A stretch of 64,000 nt of DNA from JAVKBW01 sp964352715 (GCA_964352715.1 CAYGSU010000003.1:1-64000); one strand, 5' to 3'; shown: positions 51,046 through 60,294, numbered from the stretch's first letter. Notes: a model not told the origin generated them from the sequence alone. Translations and numbers: made by a program.

Positions 51046-52218
51046 ATGGCTGAAGCGACGCTGGATGCGGCGCAAGACAATGCCGGAGCGGCAGGCTGGG
51101 TCCGCTCCGATGTGGATGGCAAGCGGTCGGCCGTCAGGTTTGGCGGGCACTGGATCGTGCGCAATGCCGATTCGCTGGATGCCGATCTTCGCAAGACGGC
51201 GGCATCTATGGCCGGCAGCGCCGTGTTTGATCTGTCGGCGGTTACCCGCCTCGATACAGCCGGGGCATGGCTGATTTTCCGTCAGGCGCGGCAGCTGGAA
51301 AACAGCGGCGCTACGGTTGACTGGCGTGGTCTGGATGATCGTCACACACCGCTGCTTGAACTGGTCAAGAAGGTTGATGCCGGGACGGCCTCGACGGATA
51401 TCCATTCCAGGCCAACAACACCGCTGACGCTGCTGAACATGCTCGGACGGGGTACGGTGGCGGCCGGTCTGAAGGCCCTCGATCTGACCAATTTTCTTGG
51501 CGTGGTCGTGGTTACCCTTCTGCGAACCGTTATCAATCCGACGCGGCTGCGCCCGCATGCCATCGTTTCGCAGATGGAACTGACGGGCTTGAGGGCGCTA
51601 CCCATCGTCGGCCTGCTTATTTTCCTGATCGGTATCGTGCTTGCGTATCTGGGGGCGAACCTGCTGCGGAAATACGGCGCGGAAATCTTTACCGTCGATC
51701 TTATCGGTCAGTCCATGTTGCGCGAGGTGGCGGTGCTGATTACCGCGATCATGATTGCGGGTCGGTCAGGATCGGCGTTTACGGCTGAAATCGGTACGAT
51801 GAAGGTCAATGAAGAACTGGATGCGATGCGAACGCTGGGGCTCGACCCGATTGAAATTCTGGTGCTGCCGAGGCTGATGGCGCTGCTGATCACCCTGCCG
51901 CTACTCGCCTTTTTCGCCAACATCATGGGGATTCTGGGTGGCGCGGTGCTGGCCTATGTCGCCCTGGAGGTCGAACCGCAGCAGTTCATACAGCAATTGA
52001 AGCATGCCGTGACTTTGCAGGATTTTATGGTCGGAATGGTAAAGGCGCCGGTGCATGCCTGCATCATCGCGATTGTCGGCTGCTACGAAGGATTGAAGGT
52101 TCAGCGAAGCGCTGAAAGCGTCGGCAAGCAGACCACCATGTCGGTGGTTGAATCCATCTTTCTGGTGATCATGGCGACCTCGATCTTCTCTGTCATGTTC
52201 TCGTATATCGGTATCTGA
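51046..52218 (+). CDS. MlaE-type ABC permease fused to a STAS domain
   Basis: This 390-residue inner-membrane permease belongs to MCE/Mla lipid transporters. Residues about 20-115 form a STAS (MlaB-like) domain, with FDLSAVTRLDTAGAWLIFRQ. The MlaE permease follows (about 130-385), with MELTGLRALPIVGLLIFLIG, FTAEIGTMKVNEELDAMRTL and LARFLALLITLPLLAFF-like segments. Fusion of MlaB to MlaE is common in Alphaproteobacteria. ATG 51046 has GGGAG eight bases upstream. It is the first gene of a four-gene unit that moves phospholipid between inner and outer membranes, probably keeping outer-membrane asymmetry. Confidence 0.9.
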   Translation: MAEATLDAAQDNAGAAGWVRSDVDGKRSAVRFGGHWIVRNADSLDADLRKTAASMAGSAVFDLSAVTRLDTAGAWLIFRQARQLENSGATVDWRGLDDRHTPLLELVKKVDAGTASTDIHSRPTTPLTLLNMLGRGTVAAGLKALDLTNFLGVVVVTLLRTVINPTRLRPHAIVSQMELTGLRALPIVGLLIFLIGIVLAYLGANLLRKYGAEIFTVDLIGQSMLREVAVLITAIMIAGRSGSAFTAEIGTMKVNEELDAMRTLGLDPIEILVLPRLMALLITLPLLAFFANIMGILGGAVLAYVALEVEPQQFIQQLKHAVTLQDFMVGMVKAPVHACIIAIVGCYEGLKVQRSAESVGKQTTMSVVESIFLVIMATSIFSVMFSYIGI

Positions 52219-52219
52219 C

Positions 52220-53041
52220 ATGACCGGCAGCATTGGAAACCGGCCGGATGAAGCGGTCATTCGAATACGGGGCTTGCGCACACAGTTCGGGTCACAGGTG
52301 ATCCATGACGGCCTTGACCTGGATGTCACGAAGGGCGAGGTGCTGGGTGTCGTCGGCGGCTCGGGAACCGGTAAATCCGTGCTGCTGCGCACGATTGTCG
52401 GCCTGCAACGGCCGGCGGCCGGGTCGATTGAGCTTCTGGGCGAAAACGTTCTGTCGCTCGGTCAGACGGCCAAGGATACCTTGAGAACGCGCACCGGCGT
52501 CCTGTTTCAGGATGGTGCCCTGTTTTCATCGCTGACCGTTGCCGAGAACATTCAGGTGCCGATGCGCGAACACCTTTCCCTGTCGCCGGAAATGATGGAT
52601 GAGCTGTCGGCGCTGAAAATCGCCATGGTCGGACTGCCGCCGGAAGCCGGCGGGAAGTTTCCCTCGGAACTGTCCGGCGGCATGCGGAAACGGGCGGGGC
52701 TTGCCCGCGCCCTGTCGCTGGACCCGGAAATTGTCTTTCTCGACGAACCGACGGCCGGTTTGGACCCGATCGGCGCGGCTGCCTTCGACCAGTTGATCCT
52801 GTCCCTTCAGAAAAGCCTCGGACTGACGGTTTTCATGGTGACGCACGACCTGGACAGTCTGGCCGCCATTTGCGACCGCATCGCGGCGTTGGTGGACAAG
52901 AAGGTCAGGGTGGCTACGATGGCGGAACATATGCGCGACGACCATCCATGGCTGCACGAATATTTTCACGGGCCGCGTGCACGCGCAGCTCTGGATGCAA
53001 AATCGCGGGGCGCGGGCAGTATTGAGCCGGCGTTGGGTTAA
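52220..53041 (+). CDS. MlaF-type ABC ATPase
   Basis: This 273-residue ATPase powers the MCE transporter. Walker A is GGSGTGKSVL (about 47-56), the Q-loop is VLFQDGALFSSLTV, the signature is ELSGGMRKRAGLARAL, Walker B is IVFLDEPTAGLDP and the H-loop is MVTHDLDS. SGGMRKR and FQDGALFSSLTV are characteristic of MlaF. ATG 52220 lies one base after the permease stop, so translation is coupled. The MlaD-type gene follows 12 bases downstream. Confidence 0.92.
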   Translation: MTGSIGNRPDEAVIRIRGLRTQFGSQVIHDGLDLDVTKGEVLGVVGGSGTGKSVLLRTIVGLQRPAAGSIELLGENVLSLGQTAKDTLRTRTGVLFQDGALFSSLTVAENIQVPMREHLSLSPEMMDELSALKIAMVGLPPEAGGKFPSELSGGMRKRAGLARALSLDPEIVFLDEPTAGLDPIGAAAFDQLILSLQKSLGLTVFMVTHDLDSLAAICDRIAALVDKKVRVATMAEHMRDDHPWLHEYFHGPRARAALDAKSRGAGSIEPALG

Positions 53042-53053
53042 GGGGAACGGATT

Positions 53054-54187
53054 TTGGAAACACGGGCGAGTTATACGATTATCGGCGCGTTTGTTCTGGC
53101 CTTCGTTGTCAGCATCGTCGGGGCCATTGTCTGGCTGGCCGATATCGATATCGATGCGGAAACGTCATCCTACTACATCCTGTTCGACGGGTCGGTTACC
53201 GGCCTGCGGCCGGGCAATCCCGTGCGATATCGCGGCGTGCCGGTCGGAACGGTCCAGAATATGGAAATCAACCCGGACAATGTCGAACAGGTGCGGGTGA
53301 CAATTGAAGTGCCGACATCGACTCCGATCAAGGAAGACGCCGAAGCGAGCCTGGAATTTCAGGGGCTGACAGGGGTGGCGTATGTACAGATTACCGGCGG
53401 CACGAATGAAGCGCCGCCGCTGACAGCCAAGCCGGGAGAAACCATTCCGGTTATTCCTTCCACCCCGTCCCAGCTTGAAGAAGTGTTTGAAAAAGCACCG
53501 GAATTGCTGTCGCGGTTTATTGCGCTGGTCGACCGGGCCAATGACCTCTTGAACCAGGGAAACCGGGAAAATCTCTCCGGCACCCTGTCGAACCTCAGCA
53601 CTTTCACCGGCACGCTGGCACAAAGCGGCGAAGATATTCAACGCCTTGTCCGGGAAGGCGGGGATGCGCTGGCGCAGCTGAAAGCGACGGCGAAAGAAGC
53701 GGAAACCCTGATTGGCGCCTTCGCCGGACGCGGCGAAACGATTGCCGCGCTATCGGAACAGGCACTGATCAATGTCGATGGTCTTGTTCAGGAATCCAGC
53801 CGGGTTTTGCAGACGGCTGAACCGATGATCACAACAACCACTGCGACGATGAAATCCGTTGGCGACCTGACCAATGACCTGCGCCCGCATATCGTTCCGC
53901 TGACCAAGGGCGCCAGAACCACGATGGAAGAACTTGGCAAGGTCGCGGTTGATCTCAGGGTCGCTGCACAGAATATCGGTCTTGCGGCGAAGCAAGCCGC
54001 CGAGCTGATCGATAACAATCAGGATTCGGTCAACGAATTCACCAATTCCGGTCTTTACGAATTCACACAGCTGCTTTCCGAAACGAGAATACTTGTGCAG
54101 GCCCTGACCAGAATTTCAAAAGAGCTGGAACGCGATCCGGCGCGCTTCCTATTTGGAAACCAGAATGAAGGGTTTCAGGCAGAATGA
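53054..54187 (+). CDS. MlaD/MCE-domain substrate-binding protein
   Basis: This 377-residue protein is anchored by an N-terminal helix (YTIIGAFVLAFVVSIVGAIV) and carries one MCE domain (about 40-120) with FDGSVTGLRPGNPVRYRGVP and ASLEFQGLTGVAYVQITGGT. A long helical C-terminal region (about 150-370) probably forms the periplasmic tube or coiled coil. It binds lipid for the MlaEF pump. The start is TTG 53054, with GGGGAACGGA upstream. Its stop overlaps the lipoprotein gene start by four bases (ATGA). Confidence 0.9.
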   Translation: METRASYTIIGAFVLAFVVSIVGAIVWLADIDIDAETSSYYILFDGSVTGLRPGNPVRYRGVPVGTVQNMEINPDNVEQVRVTIEVPTSTPIKEDAEASLEFQGLTGVAYVQITGGTNEAPPLTAKPGETIPVIPSTPSQLEEVFEKAPELLSRFIALVDRANDLLNQGNRENLSGTLSNLSTFTGTLAQSGEDIQRLVREGGDALAQLKATAKEAETLIGAFAGRGETIAALSEQALINVDGLVQESSRVLQTAEPMITTTTATMKSVGDLTNDLRPHIVPLTKGARTTMEELGKVAVDLRVAAQNIGLAAKQAAELIDNNQDSVNEFTNSGLYEFTQLLSETRILVQALTRISKELERDPARFLFGNQNEGFQAE

Positions 54188-54837
54188 AGATCATGAAACA
54201 TGCCCTGACGGCAGCTTTATTTCTTCCGTTGTTTCTTGGCGGTTGTTCCGTCGAATTGCCGGGCTCCGGCGAAGCACCGCGGCTGTTCGTCCTGTCGCCG
54301 AAATCAAGCTTTGAAGAAAACCTGCCGAAGGTGAACTGGCAGTTGCTGATCGATACGCCGATTACGGCGGCCGGGTTGAGTTCGCAGCGAATAGCACTCA
54401 ACCGCAACAAGCTGGAAATGGAATACTTCGCCGGTGCCGGCTGGACGGATTCGCTGCCGAATCTGGTTCAGAGACTGATGATCGAATCCTTCGAGAATAC
54501 CGGGAAAATCGTTTCCGTTGGCCGTCAGGCGATTGGTCTGCGGGCGAATTTCATCGTCAATACCGACCTGCGGGAATTTCAGGCGGAATACGACCCGCAA
54601 GACCCGACCGCACCGCCGTCGGCGCATGTAAAGCTGAACACGAAGCTGATCAAGATGCCGGAAAGGCGCATCGTTGCGTCGCAGACATTCGAATATTCCA
54701 TCGATTCCAAATCAGGCAAGATGGAAGATATCATCAAGGCGTTTGACGATGCTCTGGGCAAGGCCCTGAAACGTATCGTCGGATGGACATTGACAAACGG
54801 CGACAGAATCCAGCGCGAGTCCAAAAGCAACTCGTGA
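54184..54837 (+). CDS. ABC-type transport auxiliary lipoprotein (PqiC/DUF330-like)
   Basis: This 217-residue protein has a lipoprotein signal peptide ending in the lipobox LGGCS (Cys22). The rest resembles the PqiC/DUF330 auxiliary lipoproteins found in MCE operons, with RLFVLSPKSSF, LLIDTPITAAGLSSQRIAL, SLPNLVQRLMIESFENTGK and a C-terminal helix ALGKALKRIVGW. It probably sits in the outer membrane and completes the lipid transport path. It overlaps the MCE gene by four bases. No mlaC-like gene is present, so it may take that role. Confidence 0.87.
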   Translation: MKIMKHALTAALFLPLFLGGCSVELPGSGEAPRLFVLSPKSSFEENLPKVNWQLLIDTPITAAGLSSQRIALNRNKLEMEYFAGAGWTDSLPNLVQRLMIESFENTGKIVSVGRQAIGLRANFIVNTDLREFQAEYDPQDPTAPPSAHVKLNTKLIKMPERRIVASQTFEYSIDSKSGKMEDIIKAFDDALGKALKRIVGWTLTNGDRIQRESKSNS

Positions 54838-54878
54838 TCCGCGCGGTTGTTTTCAGGCTGTGATGAAAGGAGATCGGC

Positions 54879-56216
54879 ATGACTCACATTCTTCATCGGC
54901 ACACGAAAACAATTCCACCTGTCGCGGCGAAAGGCGACGGGGTCTACATCGTCGACACCAGTGGCAAACGTTATCTGGATGCGTCAGGGGGCGCCGCGGT
55001 TTCCTGCCTCGGTCATTCGCATCCCAGGGTCATTGATGCGATCAAGCAGCAGATCGACAACATTGCTTTCGCTCATACCGGATTTTTTACCAGCGAACCG
55101 GCGGAACAGCTTGCAGATTTTCTGGTCGGAAAAGCGCCGGCAGGCATCGATCATGTCTATCTCGTTTCCGGCGGGTCCGAGGCCGTCGAAACGGCGTTAA
55201 AGCTTGCCCGGCAGTATTTTCTGGAAAAAGGAGAAACGAAGCGCAGCCGATACATCGCCCGTCGGCAGAGCTATCACGGTAATACACTCGGCGCTCTAGC
55301 CGTTGGCGGCAACATGTGGCGCCGCGAACAGTTCGATCCGGTGCTGATTCCCGGCCATTATATCGCGCCCTGCTACGCCTATCGCGACAGACGCACAGAT
55401 GAATCCGAAGAACAGTACGGTCTGCGCGTCGCCAATGAGCTTGAAGAAAAAATTCTCGAACTTGGGCCTGAAACGGTAATCGCCTTCATCGCCGAACCGG
55501 TTGTCGGTGCAACCGCTGGCGCTGTGCCGCCGGTGCCGGGTTACTTCAGGAGAATTCGGGAGATATGCGACCAGCACGGCATCCTGATGATCCTCGATGA
55601 AGTGATGTGCGGCATGGGTAGAACCGGCACTCTGTTTGCCTGCGAGCAGGATGGCGTTACGCCGGATCTGATCGCGATCGCGAAAGGGCTGGGCGCGGGA
55701 TACCAGCCGATCGGCGCGACCCTGCTTTCGGCAGATATCTATGCTGCCATCCGTGACGGCTCGGGCTTCTTCCAGCACGGCCATACCTATATGGGGCATC
55801 CGACAGCCTGTGCAGCGGCCCTTGCGGTCATGCAGACAATCGAGGATGACGATCTTCTTGCCAATGTGCAGTCCAAAGGCGATGCGCTCGCCGACGCCCT
55901 GGTAGACCGCTTCGGTAACCACCATCATATTGGCGACATCCGCGGACGCGGTTTGTTCCGGGCACTGGAGCTGGTGGCAGATCGAGGCACCAGAGAACCG
56001 CTGGACCCGGGTTTGCAGATCCACGCAAAAATCAAGAAACATGCGATGGACAGGGGCCTGATGTGCTATCCCGGCGGGGGCACCATCGACGGCAAACTTG
56101 GAAACCATATCCTGCTTGCGCCGCCCTACATCATCGAAGACGCCCATATCGAGGAAATCGTCGACAAGCTGGGTGCGTCGGTTGAAGCCGCCCTGGCCGA
56201 GGCGGGGGTTGCCTAG
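54879..56216 (+). CDS. Class III PLP-dependent aminotransferase
   Basis: This 445-residue class III (omega) aminotransferase is PLP-dependent. The cofactor region is LVSGGSEAVETALKLARQYF, the ring-stacking motif is RRQSYHGNTLGALAVGGNMW, the Asp contact is ILMILDEVMCGMGRTGT and the PLP-binding Lys lies in LIAIAKGLGAGYQPIGATLL. The substrate specificity is not obvious; relatives act on beta-alanine, taurine or diamino acids. ATG 54879 has AAGGAG upstream. Its stop (TAG) directly abuts the GTG start of the BKACE gene, so the two should act on one pathway. Confidence 0.9.
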   Translation: MTHILHRHTKTIPPVAAKGDGVYIVDTSGKRYLDASGGAAVSCLGHSHPRVIDAIKQQIDNIAFAHTGFFTSEPAEQLADFLVGKAPAGIDHVYLVSGGSEAVETALKLARQYFLEKGETKRSRYIARRQSYHGNTLGALAVGGNMWRREQFDPVLIPGHYIAPCYAYRDRRTDESEEQYGLRVANELEEKILELGPETVIAFIAEPVVGATAGAVPPVPGYFRRIREICDQHGILMILDEVMCGMGRTGTLFACEQDGVTPDLIAIAKGLGAGYQPIGATLLSADIYAAIRDGSGFFQHGHTYMGHPTACAAALAVMQTIEDDDLLANVQSKGDALADALVDRFGNHHHIGDIRGRGLFRALELVADRGTREPLDPGLQIHAKIKKHAMDRGLMCYPGGGTIDGKLGNHILLAPPYIIEDAHIEEIVDKLGASVEAALAEAGVA

Positions 56217-57053
56217 GTGACTGATCCGTCAATCGATCCGCTCGTTATCGCCGTTGCGCCGAATGGGGCCAGAAAAACCAAGGAAGACCATCCGGCGCTG
56301 CCGATCACGCCGGGCGAAATCGGCCTTACGGCGGCGGCGTGCCGGGATGCGGGCGCGTCGCTGATCCACCTGCATGTTCGCGACGCCAATGAAGCCCATA
56401 TTCTTGATGCGGATGCCTACCGGTTGGCCATGGCGGCCATTCGGGATGAAGTCGGTGACGACATCGTTATCCAGGTGACGTCCGAGGCTGTCGGCATCTA
56501 CACACCCGATCAGCAGATGGCGATGGTGCAGGATGTTCAGCCGGAATCGGTTTCACTGGCGGTTCGGGAAATCTGCCCCGATCAGGCGCATGAGAAACAG
56601 GCTGCCGCATTTCTCGGCTGGCTGATGCGCGAACGGATCCATCCGCATTACATTCTGTATTCGGCTGAGGACGTGGCGCGGTTTGCCGATTTGCGGTCTC
56701 GCGGCGTCGTGCCGGGCGACCGGCCTTTCGTTCTGTATGTCCTCGGCCGCTATACCAAGGGCCAGGTATCGGACCCGACCGACCTTCTGCCGTTTCTCGA
56801 AGCTGCGAAGGATCAGTCCGTTCACTGGTCGGTCTGCGCGTTCGGCAAGCGGGAGGCGGCCTGTGGCATTGCGACAGCCGCGCTTGGTGGTCATGTCCGG
56901 GTCGGTTTCGAAAACAACCTGTTTCTCGCAGATGGGAATCTCGCGCCCGACAATGCCGCGCTGGTAAAACAGGTAGCGAATGGCGCATCCATGATTGGTC
57001 GGCCGGTCGCCGATGCGGATGCGGCGCGGGCGTTGCTGGGTATCGGCCGCTGA
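56217..57053 (+). CDS. BKACE (DUF849) beta-keto acid cleavage enzyme
   Basis: This 278-residue protein belongs to the beta-keto acid cleavage enzyme family, which includes 3-keto-5-aminohexanoate cleavage enzyme and cleaves a beta-keto acid with acetyl-CoA. The zinc-binding HxH is in SLIHLHVRDANEA. The second metal ligand Glu sits in GHVRVGFENNLFLADGNLAP. The residue after that Glu is usually Asp in the family (ED) but is Asn here. GTG 56217 directly follows the aminotransferase stop. The aminotransferase could turn a beta-amino acid into the beta-keto acid that this enzyme cleaves. The substrate is unknown. Confidence 0.88.
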   Translation: MTDPSIDPLVIAVAPNGARKTKEDHPALPITPGEIGLTAAACRDAGASLIHLHVRDANEAHILDADAYRLAMAAIRDEVGDDIVIQVTSEAVGIYTPDQQMAMVQDVQPESVSLAVREICPDQAHEKQAAAFLGWLMRERIHPHYILYSAEDVARFADLRSRGVVPGDRPFVLYVLGRYTKGQVSDPTDLLPFLEAAKDQSVHWSVCAFGKREAACGIATAALGGHVRVGFENNLFLADGNLAPDNAALVKQVANGASMIGRPVADADAARALLGIGR

Positions 57054-57059
57054 CTGGCG

Positions 57060-58142
57060 CTACTGCGCCAGCAGGTCAACGGAAGGATCGAGCTCGACGT
57101 CCAGATCTTCGGGATTGATGGTGCCGTCGTTGGCGGCGGAATCCGGGTCCAGTACCTGCCCGTCCAACCCATCGGAAACCGAACCCGGTTCCGGCGATTT
57201 GAACGCGCTTGATGGTGGCGAATACAGCGACAGGGGCGGGTCTTCGTATACGGCGCGCGGTGCTTCCGGCGGTGGGTCGGTATCATCCGGTGCGCCACCC
57301 TGCAGAAGCGCGACGAACAGCCGGTCAGCGCCCTGGTCGGTGCAGCGTTCGCAGAGTGCGATCAGCTCCCGGTTGGCGCCGTTTGTTGCAGCCCTTACCT
57401 GACCCGCAGCATCGATAATCGTATAGCGATAGTTTCCGAAGGCCGGTGTGAATCCACGCGGCATTTTTTCGGCGAGAACCATCGGTCCCGGCGATACAAT
57501 ACCGGCATCGCCGACAACGAAGCTGGGCGTCGCCAGAATGCCGCCGACCGCTATGCCGCGATCCACAAAAGCGCCTTCATTGGTATCGGTATCAACCTGA
57601 TCATTCGCATAAACCACGGAATACCGGCCGCCGAGATACGATTCATGGAAAGGCGGACCGTCTATTCTGCGCCAGGTCGGGAACAGTCTCGCGACAGCAT
57701 GTGGCGAGGCCGCCATCGCTGTTACGATTTCATCGGCGACACAGTCATACGCAGCCTCGGCTTCTTCCTCTGTCAGATGCACTGCATCTGTTCCGGAAGC
57801 CGTCAGCGGATCGTTCACGGTTTGAGACATTCTATCGGCAACATGACGCCGCACCGCCTGCTCCAGGCGCTCGTCACCTGCCGATGCAGCCAGTCGCCGG
57901 ACGACGCAGACCGTTTCGGTTCGGCCATCGACCGTTTCCGATACGGTGATGACCGGACCGGAGGCGGATGAAATATCCACTGTCTTCTGTGTGTCAGCAG
58001 CGGTCTGGTCTTCACCGTTTTCAGGCATCTGCGCACAGCCGACAACCAGAAAGATGCTGGTCGAAACCGCAATACGGCACAGGGTGTTCAGGGTCGCTGT
58101 CAATTGCTTGTCCCGCAGTCGCTGGAATGCGCTTGTTTCCAA
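57060..58142 (-). CDS. Lipoprotein with cytochrome P460-like domain lacking the haem His
   Basis: This 360-residue protein has a lipoprotein signal peptide with lipobox VVGC (Cys36), so it should be membrane-anchored in the periplasm. Residues about 155-280 resemble a cytochrome P460 domain: GGRYSVVYANDQ, SPGPMVLAEKMPRGFTPAFG and NYRYTIIDAAGQV lead to the site where P460 has CxxCH. Here it reads CERCT (Cys264, Cys267, Thr268), so the haem ligand His is lost. The C-terminal ~75 residues are acidic and Pro-rich (LDPDSAANDGTINPEDLDVE). It starts at TTG 58142 and is convergent with the BKACE gene. The P460 relation is my reading and needs a profile search. Confidence 0.6.
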   Translation of the reverse strand: METSAFQRLRDKQLTATLNTLCRIAVSTSIFLVVGCAQMPENGEDQTAADTQKTVDISSASGPVITVSETVDGRTETVCVVRRLAASAGDERLEQAVRRHVADRMSQTVNDPLTASGTDAVHLTEEEAEAAYDCVADEIVTAMAASPHAVARLFPTWRRIDGPPFHESYLGGRYSVVYANDQVDTDTNEGAFVDRGIAVGGILATPSFVVGDAGIVSPGPMVLAEKMPRGFTPAFGNYRYTIIDAAGQVRAATNGANRELIALCERCTDQGADRLFVALLQGGAPDDTDPPPEAPRAVYEDPPLSLYSPPSSAFKSPEPGSVSDGLDGQVLDPDSAANDGTINPEDLDVELDPSVDLLAQ

Positions 58143-58180
58143 CCCTATTTGCTACTGTGATTCCTGGCTATATCCAACAG

Positions 58181-58573
58181 TTACCGCTGATTTTGTTTGC
58201 CGGAACCGGTTACGCTTGTAAGGGCGAGAAACAGCCATGCGGCGATCAGGCAAATCCCGCCCGCCGGGGTCACGATACCCAGATCGTTGAACGCGGTTGT
58301 GGCCATGACATACAGGCTGCCGCTGAACATCAGGATACCGGCCGTAAAGGCCAGCGCGGAAGCCGTCAGTAGTTTCGACTGTGGCCAGATCTGCCCGAGC
58401 ACGCCGGCCGCGAGAAGGCCGAGGCTGTTCCATATCTGATACCGCAAGGCGGTTTCGATCCAGCCGTTCTGGATGTCATCCAGTCCGCCGGCGCTATGCG
58501 CAGACACGGCGCCGATAACGACTGCAGACCCAGCACTCAGTGCTGCCAAACCGATTGCCCACCGCATGTTCAC
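58181..58573 (-). CDS. DUF423 membrane protein
   Basis: This 130-residue inner-membrane protein has four hydrophobic segments and the DUF423 hallmarks GAVSAHSAGGLDDIQNGWIE, LRYQIWNSLGLLAAGVL and FSGSLYVMATTAFNDLGIVT followed by TPAGGICLIAAWLFLAL. The family function is unknown. The start is GTG 58573 or ATG 58567, six bases apart. It is 38 bases upstream of the P460-like lipoprotein on the same strand, so the two could be one transcript. Confidence 0.88.
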   Translation of the reverse strand: MNMRWAIGLAALSAGSAVVIGAVSAHSAGGLDDIQNGWIETALRYQIWNSLGLLAAGVLGQIWPQSKLLTASALAFTAGILMFSGSLYVMATTAFNDLGIVTPAGGICLIAAWLFLALTSVTGSGKQNQR

Positions 58574-58633
58574 GAGACCTTTGATATTGGGATGTTGTTA
58601 AGACGCCGCCAGACATTCCGTCGATAAACTGAT

Positions 58634-58659
58634 AAAAAAGGCGCGTCAGATGACGCGCC
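58634..58659 (-). terminator. Intrinsic terminator after the low-complexity protein gene
   Basis: On the minus strand, GGCGCGTCA-tc-TGACGCGCC is a perfect 9-bp hairpin followed by six T residues. It lies 25 bases beyond the stop at 58685. Confidence 0.9.
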
Positions 58660-58684
58660 CGAACCCGGTTAATTTCCGATACGA

Positions 58685-59170
58685 TCAGGCGAACTGGTCA
58701 ATCAGCTGGGCGCGCTCGCGGCTGCCGCTGACCTGGTTCTGGCCGTCCTGGTTTCCGTCAACCCGGCTTGTATTCGTCAGTTCATCGGTTGCGGTGCCGG
58801 CGGTCGGATTGTTTGTGATCGAATTCGTTTCGTTGTTGTTCGCGGCCGACCGTTCGGTCAGGCGATCGAGAAATTCCTGCGCCTGCGAACTGAGGACGAC
58901 CTGATCCTCAACCGTTCTGCCCTGACCGGTTTGCGCATTGGTGTTCGTCGAATTGGTGTTCGCCGTATCCGTTGTTGGCTGAACGGCCTCGGTCGTCTGA
59001 ACCTGTTCGATGGCTGCCGATGCGGGGTCGGTAAACGCCCGGGAAGCTTCGTCTGCCGGCGAGCGGAGATCATTGTTTTCGGCAATAAGGTCTGCCTGAG
59101 CCTGAGCAATCGTGCTTCTGCTCAGCCCGGAAACGAGGGGATTGAACCCAACTCCACCAAAGTCCGACAT
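58685..59170 (-). CDS. Low-complexity Asn/Thr-rich protein, function unknown
   Basis: This 161-residue protein opens with SDFGGVGFNPLVSGLSRSTI, followed by a helical region (AQAQADLIAENNDLRSPADE) and then long Asn, Thr and Gln-rich disordered stretches such as TANTNSTNTNAQTGQ. A short helix, SSQAQEFLDRLTERSA, is the most ordered later part. It has no signal peptide or membrane segment. ATG 59170 has AAGGACGAAAGACAG upstream; a longer frame from 59242 adds a poor N-terminus. It is single, between terminator and permease genes. I do not recognise a family. Confidence 0.65.
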   Translation of the reverse strand: MSDFGGVGFNPLVSGLSRSTIAQAQADLIAENNDLRSPADEASRAFTDPASAAIEQVQTTEAVQPTTDTANTNSTNTNAQTGQGRTVEDQVVLSSQAQEFLDRLTERSAANNNETNSITNNPTAGTATDELTNTSRVDGNQDGQNQVSGSRERAQLIDQFA

Positions 59171-59346
59171 CTGTCTTTCGTCCTTACCGTTGCCAGATCG
59201 TAGCACACAATGTGCCAAACCGATACGTCTACGGGTCTGCAAGGCAACTTATATATAGCGAAAAACTCAGAGATTTCAAGGAAATCAAGGGTTTCGGTGC
59301 ATTCTTTGTGTCAAATGCAAGACAACCGAAAGGGTCGGTGTTTCAG

Positions 59347-60294
59347 CTAATCTTTGGCAGATGTTGTGTCTGCTTTCGGGTTGAGGGCAAATTGTAGACC
59401 GTCGCCGAGGAAATTGAAGGCAATCACCGTCAGAAAAATCGCCATGCCAGGCCACACGGCCAGCATCGGCGCGTCCCAGATAACGTCCTGTGCGTTGGTC
59501 AGCATGTTTCCCCAGCTTGGCATCGGCGGCTGGATTCCGAGGCCCAGAAAGCTCAATACGGACTCGAACAGGATAACGTTTCCGATGGAAAGCGTGGTCG
59601 CGACAACCAGCGGGGTGCCGATGTTCGGCAGGATATGGACAAACAGCAGGCGCAGGGGTCTTGCGCCCAGCGCTTCGGCGGCGCGCACGAAATCAAGCTG
59701 CCGTATTGCTAGCGTTTCCGCCCGTACCAGCCGCGCGGCCGTGGTCCAGCCGAACACGGCAAGAATGAAGATCATGCGAAACGCACTGACCGCCGGGTCC
59801 GATGCCGTCTCGACGCTAAAGCCAAGTTTGGTCAGGTCGACAGCGGCCAGCACGATCAGCAGAGGCAGCAGAGGCAGGGCGATCACGGCATCTGTCGCCC
59901 GCATCAGAACGGAATCGACAAAGCCGCCGTAATATCCCGCCACCAGTCCGATCAGCGCACCGATGATGCCGGAGATGATGGCGCTGGCGAGGCCGACGCC
60001 GAGCGAAACCTGCCCGCCATGCAAAAGCCGCAGAAAGACATCGCGGCCGGCCTCGTCGGTTCCGAGAATGCTGCCATTGCCCGGTTCGGCAAACCGGTTG
60101 AACAGATCGGTTGCGGTCGGATCGATGCCGAGCAGGGCGGCGATGGCAGAGGCCGACAGGGCGAGGCAGATCATCAGCGCAAGCAGACCTGTACTTGCCA
60201 TTGCCATGCGATGCCGGCGGAACCGGCGCCAGCGCCGTTGCATCGGCGATTGGGCGCGCCTGTCGCGGGTGGTGTCGGCGATGGTTTCTGTCAT
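59347..60294 (-). CDS. Peptide/nickel-type ABC permease (DppC/OppC-like)
   Basis: This 315-residue permease is the second membrane subunit of an oligopeptide-type importer. It has an N-terminal OppC-like segment (QRRWRRFRRHRMAMASTGLL), GSILGTDEAGRDVFLRLLHG (the family GTDxxGRD motif) and the EAA loop FVRAAEALGARPLRLLFVHI-LPN. The tail SWGNMLTNAQDVIWDAPMLA is typical. Its start overlaps the DppB-like gene stop by four bases. No ATPase gene follows; downstream is non-coding and then the low-complexity protein gene. Start ATG 60294. Confidence 0.92.
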   Translation of the reverse strand: MTETIADTTRDRRAQSPMQRRWRRFRRHRMAMASTGLLALMICLALSASAIAALLGIDPTATDLFNRFAEPGNGSILGTDEAGRDVFLRLLHGGQVSLGVGLASAIISGIIGALIGLVAGYYGGFVDSVLMRATDAVIALPLLPLLIVLAAVDLTKLGFSVETASDPAVSAFRMIFILAVFGWTTAARLVRAETLAIRQLDFVRAAEALGARPLRLLFVHILPNIGTPLVVATTLSIGNVILFESVLSFLGLGIQPPMPSWGNMLTNAQDVIWDAPMLAVWPGMAIFLTVIAFNFLGDGLQFALNPKADTTSAKD

